Of a stretch of DNA of 5,973 bases, positions 1 to 5,626 are shown piece after piece. The DNA lies in assembly GCA_001800185.1 (NCBI GenBank), contig MGUX01000148.1:24589-30561 (forward strand). The letters run 5' to 3'. Every line of letters starts with the position of its first letter. Position 1 is the first letter of the stretch. Position numbers and translations under genes: made by a program. Source of the stretch: Elusimicrobia bacterium RIFCSPLOWO2_12_FULL_59_9 (GTDB lineage Bacteria > Elusimicrobiota > Elusimicrobia > O2-12-FULL-59-9). A model generated the notes under the pieces. It did not search any database, was not told the DNA's origin, and saw only the letters and a list, made by a program, of their open reading frames with translations.

Positions 1-3000
1 GTCAGTCGAATAGCGGTTTTCTGGTCAGGGGTCGCAATTCCACCGCCTGCCGATCCCAGGGTGCTGAAATAGACTGCCGGAGGAACCGGAGGCGTCTTGG
101 CAGAAACTACCTGATCAAAATAGGCCGGCACGGCGCGGCAATTGAGAGCAGCTACTCGAAGGTAGTACGTGGTCTCCGGCAAAAGCCCCCGCAGCATCGG
201 CGCCTGAGAAACGGTCGTTACCGTCGTGACATTGATCGAGAAGTCTACGTTTGCGGAAGCAATCATTTGATAATCAATGCCGGGCGGATTTTGCCCGTCT
301 GCGATCACCCCCTGGACGGAATAGAAATCAATAGGATTTACTGACAACTCGGTTGGCGCAGCCGGTTCAGTGCAGCCAGCCACTGTTAAAACTGAACTCC
401 CTTCGCTATTGAACGCTGCAACGTGGCGTTGATAGTTTTGCCCAGGTAAAAGACCCGCCTCAATCCAAGTAGTCGTTCCCTCCGAGAGATCCCCGGACAA
501 GGACTCGCCCTCAGCCGACAAAACCCGAAAACCCGCTTCGTTGTAGGACGTGTCGCTCCACCGCCAAGTAATCGAAGATGTGCCTAGGGAAACGGAGCTA
601 AGTGGGTCAGAAGATTTCGGCATACTTTCTGCCGCGATTATTGATTGGGGATGATAGTTCGCAGCAAGAGTGTGCGCGTCGTCCTGAATCTGCAATGTTC
701 TAACGGACGCTGGATAATAAGGGGACGAAGTGACGGCAAATCCCGTCCCTCCGCCCACCGATACGATTGTCCCATCATCTCGCAGTGCTGCACCGAGCAG
801 CGCAGGCACATTCGGCTTGGCCCGCCAGAGCAACCTGCCCTGCGGACTGAACTTCGCGAGCCATGAAAAACTTCCCGGCACGGCGACCGAGACATAGATG
901 TTGCCTACCGAATCTAACGAGACCGCATTTCCGAACTCCTTGATGTGACCGAGAGGATCATAGGTGTTGAACGTGGTCTTGGTGGTCCAGACGACGTTCC
1001 CGGAAGCGTCATATTTGCGAAGCAAAAAGCTGTCTGCCTGATCGTCAACGAAGGTTGATCCGCAAGTGATTACACCGCCGCTAGGCACCACAGCAATTGC
1101 GTTGAAGATATCGCGCTTGTTCGCTGTGCCGTTATATGTTCGGCTCCAAAGCATCGTCCCGTTCGAGTCATATTTGGCTATCCATGCATCCAGTGGTTGA
1201 TAGTCGTTCGTGGTTTCACCTAATAAGTTGAAAGAATTGGCGGCATTGGAAACAAAACCAGCCACGAAGACGTCGCCATTTGCATCCACAGTGACTGCCC
1301 TCGCGCTGTCGTAGTCCTGTCCTGAGCCGTCAAAGCTGCGGCCCCAGGTAGCCACGCCGTTGGAATCATGCTTCCCAATGAAGGCATCGAAGGACCGTTT
1401 AACGTTGCCGCCGCTGACAGAAAGATTTCTGATTACGCCAGCCACATATACGTTCTCGTTAGAATCTGCATACACTTTCGGCTCCACGTCACTTAAATCC
1501 GAGCCGAGGTCGCCGGCTGATCCCGTATTAAGAGTCTTCGCCCAGACCTGCGACCCGCCCGAAGTATACTTGACCAGCTTCAAGACTCTCGTGAATCCTC
1601 CTACGGTGCCGGCGACATAGACAGAGCCGCTGGGACCAACCGCGATTCCTGATCCATAGTCCTCCTTACAGGCGCTATTATCCAAACACGAACTGTCCCA
1701 TAGGGTACTCCAACTAAGGACTCCCAATGAGTTAAACTTTCCAATCCAAATATCATGGCCGGTATCTGGTAGGACATTGTCCGTGTTCAGCGAGCCGACA
1801 ACGTAATGGTTGCCGTTTCCATCCAATGCTACCCCGCCCTTGTCGCGCAATTGTCCAGGCACAGCCAAGGTGATAACGGTCGGCTTGGTAGGTGTAATCT
1901 GTGTAGGCGTGCCGGCCAGGACCGCAAAATCGGTGTTCCCTTTAGCACCAAACTCAACCCAGTCGCTGACGGCGCCTTGATTATCTACCACCCGGGCCTG
2001 CCAATGATAACCAGCAGGAGCAAGTCCACCCTTTGGAGGCGTGCTCGTATTGGAGCCGCTTGCCACCAAGGAACTCACAGTTATCGCAATTCCTTGGAAT
2101 GAATCGTCCACACGTCTCGCTTCCACTTCCAACTTTACGGCATCTCCATCCGTGTCTGAAAGATCCGCATTAAAAACTATGACATCGTTTTCATAAATGC
2201 TGGCGCCTTCCGCGAGAGCGGAGCCGTCCGCCTTTTTCTGACGAACGTTTAAAGGAGTGCCTGGTCGGTGATTATTGCAGGTTCCGACATCGCCGGAAAG
2301 AAAATCCCCGCAAATCCACCCTTCGCTGAAATTAAGTGATCGGGGAAGGTTTATCTTATGCCAAGGCCGCGAGCAGCCAATCCCGCAAGATTCAGCCAAA
2401 CTGACAAATCTTTGCTGGTTCCATACCTTTATTTTATCGACAGAGCTTGTTGTCGGTGAGGAACGGACTTTGAGGCCAGCACTGCCAGCGCCGGTAACGG
2501 ATAGTTGTTTTAGCCCGGGGTTTTCCGCTACAAACGAGCCGGAAACCCAGCCGTCAATCCCAAGAGACGGCAGATGGATTTGGTACCAGTTTCCGACCTT
2601 TCGAAAAGCCACAAATTGCTGTCCGAGCTTTATGGAATCCTGGACAGTCGCTAAGGAAGCGTCTGGCGCCAAACGAACATTAAGCTGGCTGGACCCAATC
2701 CCAGTTACTTCCACGGGGATCGGCCCAAAAGCAGAAGCGGAATAAATAAAGGTGGCCGGATCTTGATATCCATAGGCCGCCGGAGGATCTAAGGTGTACC
2801 CGAAAGGCGGATCGTCATCTGTCAAACCACCTCCAAGAACATTGCGGTTTTTGAACTCAAGGTGGAGATGTTTGGGACATGGGGGATAGAGCTTATCACA
2901 ACCAGATTTGCCTACGATTCCGATGACTCGCTTGCTGGCAAGGTCCTGAGAGGTTATCGTGGCTTGGTCCGGCACGCAGATGGCCGCCAGATGGGCATAT

Positions 3001-3347
3001 AAACTAAACGGACCCTGGCCATTGTTGTGATCAATGATTATTACGTTTCCGGTCAAGTGATTGAAATTGCGGAAAGCATTTATTTCCAACGCCCTGACTT
3101 TGCCGGTTCCAGATGCGTAAACCGGCACACCCGTGGTCCCAGCACAGGTATGCGTTGCCCAGTTGCCAGAAACCAGGTCTAGGCCAGCATGAAATTTATC
3201 ATTGCCTATACCGTTAAACTCGGCATAGTCTTGAGTGACCTGCGGCGATGCCAGCGGCCACTGGTACGATTGCGCGCGGCAATCGCTGACCCGCGACACC
3301 AGCAAGCACCCGGCTATTACGACTATCCAACCTTGCGCTTTGTTCAT
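1..3347 (-). CDS. Exported M23 metallopeptidase with SH3b domains, 7-bladed beta-propeller and fibronectin-like domains (3' end outside window)
   Basis: The frame is open for 1115 codons from ATG 3347 and leaves the window without a stop. A short hydrophobic N-terminus (residues 7-18) contains Ile-Ala-Gly-Cys14, a possible lipobox; the alternative is signal peptidase I cleavage after Ala25. Residues 36-170 are an M23 (LytM/lysostaphin-type) zinc endopeptidase. FHAGLD gives His53 and Asp57, YAHL gives His119, and HLHLEF gives His160 and His162, so the known M23 ligand and catalytic positions are all present. Two SH3b-like domains follow (about 222-275 and 292-351), then an Ig/cadherin-like stretch (363-475). 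About seven blade repeats (506-890) alternate a 'GNxYVAG' strand with a 'KYDSNGxxxW' strand. Two fibronectin III-like domains (912-995 and 996-1090) come last. Family knowledge suggests cell-wall peptide cleavage outside the cytoplasm; the substrate is unknown. The in-frame ATG at 3359 is less likely because its purine run abuts it, whereas ATG 3347 has GGAG at 6 nt. Domain calls are by eye. Confidence 0.88.
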   Translation of the reverse strand, partial: MNKAQGWIVVIAGCLLVSRVSDCRAQSYQWPLASPQVTQDYAEFNGIGNDKFHAGLDLVSGNWATHTCAGTTGVPVYASGTGKVRALEINAFRNFNHLTGNVIIIDHNNGQGPFSLYAHLAAICVPDQATITSQDLASKRVIGIVGKSGCDKLYPPCPKHLHLEFKNRNVLGGGLTDDDPPFGYTLDPPAAYGYQDPATFIYSASAFGPIPVEVTGIGSSQLNVRLAPDASLATVQDSIKLGQQFVAFRKVGNWYQIHLPSLGIDGWVSGSFVAENPGLKQLSVTGAGSAGLKVRSSPTTSSVDKIKVWNQQRFVSLAESCGIGCSRPWHKINLPRSLNFSEGWICGDFLSGDVGTCNNHRPGTPLNVRQKKADGSALAEGASIYENDVIVFNADLSDTDGDAVKLEVEARRVDDSFQGIAITVSSLVASGSNTSTPPKGGLAPAGYHWQARVVDNQGAVSDWVEFGAKGNTDFAVLAGTPTQITPTKPTVITLAVPGQLRDKGGVALDGNGNHYVVGSLNTDNVLPDTGHDIWIGKFNSLGVLSWSTLWDSSCLDNSACKEDYGSGIAVGPSGSVYVAGTVGGFTRVLKLVKYTSGGSQVWAKTLNTGSAGDLGSDLSDVEPKVYADSNENVYVAGVIRNLSVSGGNVKRSFDAFIGKHDSNGVATWGRSFDGSGQDYDSARAVTVDANGDVFVAGFVSNAANSFNLLGETTNDYQPLDAWIAKYDSNGTMLWSRTYNGTANKRDIFNAIAVVPSGGVITCGSTFVDDQADSFLLRKYDASGNVVWTTKTTFNTYDPLGHIKEFGNAVSLDSVGNIYVSVAVPGSFSWLAKFSPQGRLLWRAKPNVPALLGAALRDDGTIVSVGGGTGFAVTSSPYYPASVRTLQIQDDAHTLAANYHPQSIIAAESMPKSSDPLSSVSLGTSSITWRWSDTSYNEAGFRVLSAEGESLSGDLSEGTTTWIEAGLLPGQNYQRHVAAFNSEGSSVLTVAGCTEPAAPTELSVNPIDFYSVQGVIADGQNPPGIDYQMIASANVDFSINVTTVTTVSQAPMLRGLLPETTYYLRVAALNCRAVPAYFDQVVSAKTPPVPPAVYFSTLGSAGGGIATPDQKTAIRL

Positions 3348-3353
3348 ATAGTG

Positions 3354-3358
3354 CTCCA
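3354..3358 (-). promoter_or_regulatory. Ribosome binding site of the M23/propeller gene
   Basis: The minus strand reads TGGAG, then CACTAT, then ATG at 3347. The 6-nt spacing favours the 3347 start over the in-frame ATG at 3359, which itself overlaps this site. Confidence 0.6.
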
Positions 3359-3536
3359 TTCCCTTCAAAGCTCATGTCTGAATTTCCTTCATTTCCTCAC
3401 CGCCGCTCCCCAATACCAATCCATAGAGACATACCACTGCTTATGGTGAAAGCCGGAAAAAGCAAACGAATCGCCAATCAATAAAATATTGTCGAGCCGA
3501 TAGCCCGGCCGCCAATTCCTGGCCGCACTGGCACCT

Positions 3537-3548
3537 ACAATGCATTGT
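3537..3548. repeat. Perfect 12-bp palindrome ACAATGCATTGT
   Basis: This sits in the 218-bp gap (3348-3565) between the lipoprotein stop and the M23 gene start. It is a perfect dyad and overlaps a minus-strand TTGACA (3551-3546), but no matching -10 box lies 16-18 nt downstream. It could be a small operator or chance. The rest of the gap has GC-rich partial dyads (around 3500-3530) and an AT-rich patch (3479-3492). I see no convincing promoter or terminator in it. Confidence 0.3.
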
Positions 3549-3565
3549 CAAAGCTGACTGCTTCG

Positions 3566-4006
3566 TTATCGATCCAGCCGTTTCAATAGCTGGGACTTAA
3601 ACTTCTCGAACAATTCATCAGCCGCTTCTTTTCGTCCGCTGCCGAGATTGCCAAACAAGTAAATGTCAATATCCAACAACTTCCCCTCTTCCCCAACTTT
3701 TATGGTTAACGTTGATCTGTTCATCTTTCCGATCAAATACGTTGTGCCAAAAGAGGTTTCGGAGGCAAGTTTTATTGAGCGATTCGCTTCATCCATACCG
3801 GAGATTCTATAGCCCATGGATTCTCCGGCTTTGGCAATCCGATCCATAATGTCTGCCCGCGGTCGGGGCAAGTCCAGGGTATATCGTCCCTGATAACTCT
3901 GCGTTTTACTGCCCATCATTACATACGTTCCGCACCCGCTCAAACTGGAGATCAACAAAATAAGAACCACTCCCTGCTTGACCACGAACTCTACTTGCCT
4001 ATTCAT
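3566..4006 (-). CDS. Small putative outer-membrane lipoprotein, function unknown
   Basis: The protein has 146 residues. The N-terminus has Arg3 and Lys10, a hydrophobic core (residues 12-19) and the lipobox LSGC with Cys25 as the predicted lipidated residue. Gly at +2 suggests sorting to the outer membrane by Lol rules, if the host is a diderm. The mature part (about 120 residues) looks like a small alpha/beta domain: a helix around 50-66 (DIMDRIAKAGESMGY), several short beta strands (70-118), and a charged C-terminal helix (about 122-146, rich in Lys, Glu and Arg). I recognise no enzyme motif or named family. The start at 4006 is chosen for its strong AAGGAGG site at 6 nt and because it gives a normal lipoprotein signal. 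The frame stays open upstream, with in-frame ATGs at 4075 and 4120, but those would put about 23-38 extra residues before the signal. It lies downstream of the structured leader at 4081-4330. Confidence 0.85.
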   Translation of the reverse strand: MNRQVEFVVKQGVVLILLISSLSGCGTYVMMGSKTQSYQGRYTLDLPRPRADIMDRIAKAGESMGYRISGMDEANRSIKLASETSFGTTYLIGKMNRSTLTIKVGEEGKLLDIDIYLFGNLGSGRKEAADELFEKFKSQLLKRLDR

Positions 4007-4012
4007 TACCCG

Positions 4013-4019
4013 CCTCCTT
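4013..4019 (-). promoter_or_regulatory. Strong ribosome binding site of the lipoprotein gene
   Basis: AAGGAGG on the minus strand lies 6 nt (CGGGTA) before ATG 4006. This decides the start against the upstream in-frame ATG at 4075, which has only a G-run and GGTGG before it. Confidence 0.8.
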
Positions 4020-4043
4020 CCATGCGACATTTGCTGGTACTTT

Positions 4044-4073
4044 ATTTTACGAATGACATTTATTGTTTGTTCC
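4044..4073 (-). promoter_or_regulatory. Possible second, proximal promoter of the lipoprotein gene
   Basis: The minus strand has GGAACA (4073-4068, 3 of 6 to the -35 consensus), 18 nt, then TAAAAT (4049-4044, 5 of 6 to TATAAT). Transcription would start near 4037 and give a short leader that still carries the AAGGAGG site. The -35 is weak, so this is tentative. If real, the lipoprotein gene would have a route that bypasses the long structured leader. Confidence 0.25.
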
Positions 4074-4084
4074 ATCCACCCCCC

Positions 4085-4142
4085 AAAAAAATGGGGCGGA
4101 CGTCCAATCCCAAGCCACACGAGTAACCCGGAAAAGTCCGCC
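4085..4142 (-). terminator. Terminator-like stem and T-run at the end of the structured leader
   Basis: On the minus strand GGCGGAC (4142-4136) can pair with GTCCGCC (4101-4095) in a perfect 7-bp GC-rich stem, followed by CCA and seven T's (4091-4085). The 34-nt loop is long for an intrinsic terminator and the T-run starts 3 nt after the stem. It is therefore a candidate attenuator, not a textbook terminator. The T-run is also flanked by CCCC and GGGG, which can pair with each other across it and weaken termination. Confidence 0.35.
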
Positions 4143-4197
4143 GCCCTTTCACGCCGCTTGCGCGGCGCTATTGGCGGCTTACCCCCACACTCGTGTG
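4116..4197 (-). repeat. Long inverted repeat with nested GNRA-capped hairpin
   Basis: The outer arms CACACGAGT (minus strand 4197-4189) and ACTCGTGTG (4124-4116) are perfect 9-bp complements. Nested inside are GCCGCC/GGCGGC (4178-4173 with 4145-4140) and CGCCGC-GCAA-GCGGCG (4167-4152). The GCAA tetraloop exists only on the minus-strand RNA, which supports that strand as the transcribed one. The inner arm 4140-4145 overlaps the 5' arm of the terminator-like stem (4136-4142), so both cannot form together. Confidence 0.6.
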
Positions 4198-4203
4198 CGC
4201 CTC

Positions 4204-4223
4204 TCTTCCTTATGACCGGAAGA
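4204..4223 (-). repeat. Leader hairpin B (6-bp stem, 8-nt loop)
   Basis: The minus strand reads TCTTCC, GGTCATAA, GGAAGA, a perfect 6-bp stem between hairpin A and the long inverted repeat. Confidence 0.5.
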
Positions 4224-4230
4224 AAAGCTC

Positions 4231-4251
4231 AGCTCGGACTTTTTCCGAGCT
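4231..4251 (-). repeat. Leader hairpin A (8-bp stem, AAAAG loop)
   Basis: The minus strand has AGCTCGGA, loop AAAAG, then TCCGAGCT, a perfect 8-bp stem. No T-run follows on either strand, so it is not a terminator. Its centre (4235-4247) is complementary to 4129-4140 apart from one extra A, which gives a possible long-range or loop-loop contact. Confidence 0.6.
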
Positions 4252-4309
4252 TGCGGGATCAGCCGATATTATTTAGGAACTGCTTTTATGCCCCGGTTGT
4301 AAGGTCTAT

Positions 4310-4318
4310 ATCACCTCC
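4310..4318 (-). promoter_or_regulatory. Extended Shine-Dalgarno-like GGAGGTGAT without a reading frame
   Basis: The minus strand carries GGAGGTGAT, nine bases complementary to the usual 16S 3' end, about 12 nt after the predicted transcript start. No ATG, usable GTG or TTG follows at a workable distance; the GTG inside it reads GTG ATA TAG. Flanking AGGT and ACCT could fold it into a 4-bp stem. It may be a ribosome standby site or simply part of the RNA fold. Confidence 0.3.
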
Positions 4319-4336
4319 GTAGAAAACCGATGCGAT

Positions 4337-4365
4337 AGTATAGCCCCAAGAAACAGCCATTTCAA
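4337..4365 (-). promoter_or_regulatory. Near-consensus sigma-70 promoter for the structured leader and lipoprotein
   Basis: The minus strand has TTGAAA (4365-4360, 5 of 6), a 17-nt spacer, and TATACT (4342-4337, 5 of 6). Upstream, 4386-4377 reads AAAACAAAAT, an A-rich tract suitable as an UP-like element. The predicted start is about 4330-4331. No other gene start lies between here and the lipoprotein ATG at 4006, 324 nt downstream. Confidence 0.7.
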
Positions 4366-4504
4366 GGTCTTTGGCTATTTTGTTTTGGCAAACTTGAGCC
4401 TGCCACATTTTAGTAGTTTTCAGGACCTTTCTTGAAATAGAGGGCAGTATACTCCGGGCGTAAACTTGCCGGCGACGGGCGGCATTACGTGGGGGCGCGG
4501 GGTT
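4366..4504. other. Intergenic stretch downstream of the WG gene, no gene seen
   Basis: This is the upstream part of the 498-bp gap 4007-4504; the rest of the gap is the leader and promoter described separately. It holds a 5-bp dyad (TGGCA 4385-4389 with TGCCA 4401-4405) and arms mirroring the promoter boxes: CTTGAAAT at 4431-4438 and TATACT at 4448-4453. Just after the WG stop, a 4-bp GC dyad lacks a T-run. I find no convincing terminator and no supported coding frame. Confidence 0.45.
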
Positions 4505-5626
4505 TCAGCGGGCTGGGGGAACGTCGCTCTTGGCTTCTTGGACGTCGAGGTCGTAGCCTTCCGACTGCCACACGCGCTTGCCCGTTTTGTTCACGTAGGC
4601 CGTCTTGACCTCGAGCTTGATGACGCCGTCTTCTTCGCAGCCGGCGACGCGGGTCGTCGGGGCCAGCTCGCCCGAGAAGCCGGCCACAAAATCCGGCTGC
4701 GGATCAATAACAACCTTGCCGGTCTTGTCGATGAAGCCGTAGTTCTCGCCTATCTGCACCAAAGCCAGCCCCTCCGAGAAGGAAAATCCCATTTTGAACT
4801 GGGGTTCGATGACGGCGGCGCCGGAGGGGTCGATGAAACCCCACTTGCCGGAGCGTTCCACGGCCGCCAGGCCCTCGCGGAAAAAGTGCGCGAAGTCGTA
4901 CTCGGCGTCGAGAGCCCACTTGCCTCTCTTGTCCAGGTAGCCCCACTTGCCGTCTTTCTTCACGCACGCCAAGCCCTGCGAGAAGGGGCAGGCCTCCTCA
5001 TAGCCCGGCTGGATGACGGGTTTGCCCGCGACGTCGATGTATCCCCAGCGGCGAAGCGTGGGGTTGCCCATGACGACCGCGGCCAAACCTTCGGAAAAAG
5101 GGGTCGCCTCTGAAAATTGAGCCGGAATGACTAGGCCCCCCGTTTTGTCGATAAATCCCCACCGGCTGCCCGTGGCCACGAGCGCCAGTCCCTCGGTGAA
5201 TTCGCCGGCGGCTTCTTTGGATCCCTTCAAGAAGAACTGCGGCTTGATCGCGAACTCGCCCTTTGGATCGATGTAGCCCCACTTGCCGTCCAACTCCACG
5301 GGCGCCAGCCCCTCAGCGAAGTCTCCCGCGTCGGAGTATTTAGGCTCGATGGCCGTCTGCCCTTTGGCGTCGATATAGCCCCACTTGCCGCCGATCATCA
5401 CCCGCGCCAGGCCCTCGTTGAAATCGTCGGCCGCCTCGAAGGAGGGCTGGATGACGAACTCGCCCTTGACGTTGATGAAACCCCACTTGCCATGCTGAGC
5501 CACGCGGTAGACGGCGTCGGGGCCGCTCTTGACGTCCTGGTGGCCGAGGCCGGCTTCATGCGCCCGCGCGGGCGGGCTCCATAGGGCAAGCATGGCGATG
5601 ATTGCGGCGATGCGGTTGGCGGCCAT
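4505..5626 (-). CDS. Secreted WG-repeat protein
   Basis: The protein has 373 residues. A signal peptide is clear: hydrophobic residues 6-16, then Pro-Pro-Ala-Arg-Ala22, with likely cleavage before His23, so it is expected in the periplasm or outside. Residues 47-341 are eight WG (KWG-type) repeats of mostly 34 residues, each of the form K/R-W-G-[YF]-[IL]-[DN], K/x-G, ...P.[FY]..A..F.EGLA.V. They start at 47, 81, 115 (40 aa), 155 (38 aa), 193, 227, 261 and 295. The eighth is degenerate (Asn-Tyr-Gly, 47 aa). A ninth partial unit (TAYVNKTGK, 342-350) precedes a charged tail. WG repeats are generally taken as structural or binding modules; no catalytic residues are apparent and the ligand is unknown. 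The ATG overlaps the PPK2 stop as TAATG, with GGAGG 7 nt upstream inside the PPK2 gene, which implies an operon with translational coupling. Confidence 0.92.
   Translation of the reverse strand: MAANRIAAIIAMLALWSPPARAHEAGLGHQDVKSGPDAVYRVAQHGKWGFINVKGEFVIQPSFEAADDFNEGLARVMIGGKWGYIDAKGQTAIEPKYSDAGDFAEGLAPVELDGKWGYIDPKGEFAIKPQFFLKGSKEAAGEFTEGLALVATGSRWGFIDKTGGLVIPAQFSEATPFSEGLAAVVMGNPTLRRWGYIDVAGKPVIQPGYEEACPFSQGLACVKKDGKWGYLDKRGKWALDAEYDFAHFFREGLAAVERSGKWGFIDPSGAAVIEPQFKMGFSFSEGLALVQIGENYGFIDKTGKVVIDPQPDFVAGFSGELAPTTRVAGCEEDGVIKLEVKTAYVNKTGKRVWQSEGYDLDVQEAKSDVPPAR
4604..5488 (-). repeat. Tandem coding repeat, about 102-bp period (WG repeats)
   Basis: Eight protein repeats translate into an imperfect 102-bp DNA periodicity, with insertions of 18 bp in unit 3, 12 bp in unit 4 and 39 bp in unit 8. 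The plus strand shows it as recurring 'ccccacttgcc' cores about 102 bp apart. Units are well diverged at DNA level, so the array looks old and is not a recent slippage product. Confidence 0.85.

Larger units (their letters stand above)
4081..4330 (-). ncRNA. Structured RNA candidate: long leader of the lipoprotein gene or independent small RNA
   Basis: This is the roughly 250-nt product expected from the promoter at 4337-4365. It has no ATG before 4075 and contains multiple strong stems. Hairpin A pairs 4231-4238 with 4244-4251 (8 bp). Hairpin B pairs 4204-4209 with 4218-4223 (6 bp). A long stem pairs 4189-4197 with 4116-4124 (9 bp). Inside it, 4173-4178 pairs with 4140-4145, and 4162-4167 pairs with 4152-4157 closed by a GCAA loop on the minus strand. 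A T7 run lies near the 3' end. Alternative pairings compete with one another. I recognise no family: cobalamin, TPP, SAM, c-di-GMP, tmRNA and SRP signatures are not seen, and RNase P was considered and rejected. The evidence is structure and promoter only. Confidence 0.5.

Noticed and set aside
2275..2745. 156-residue plus-strand reading frame
   Set aside because: It lies opposite the SH3b region of the giant gene, which has coherent domain content on the minus strand; no ribosome site or family was recognised for it.
3500..3530. Intrinsic terminator after the lipoprotein gene
   Set aside because: GC-rich dyads are short and overlapping, and the AT-rich patch after them is not a clean T-run.
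4007..4120. Longer lipoprotein start (ATG 4120 or 4075)
   Set aside because: The frame is open, but ATG 4006 has a far better ribosome site and gives a normal-length lipoprotein signal peptide.
4085..4260. RNase P RNA
   Set aside because: AAAGTCCG and GCGCAAGC...GTGAAAGGG resemble parts of it, but the conserved 3' ACAGAA segment is absent, the order of elements is wrong and the length is too short.
3978..4322. 114-residue plus-strand reading frame
   Set aside because: It overlaps the lipoprotein start and runs antisense through the structured leader; its translation is low-complexity with no motif.
4295..4325. 3' end of 16S rRNA on the plus strand
   Set aside because: ATCACCTCC looks like the anti-SD tail, but the sequence before it does not match the conserved 16S 3' region.
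4432..4453. Plus-strand promoter TTGAAA...TATACT
   Set aside because: The spacing is only 10 nt, and no plus-strand gene follows.
4466..5113. 215-residue plus-strand reading frame
   Set aside because: It is antisense to the WG-repeat gene. Its length follows from the GC-rich repetitive coding on the other strand, and it has no recognisable domain.
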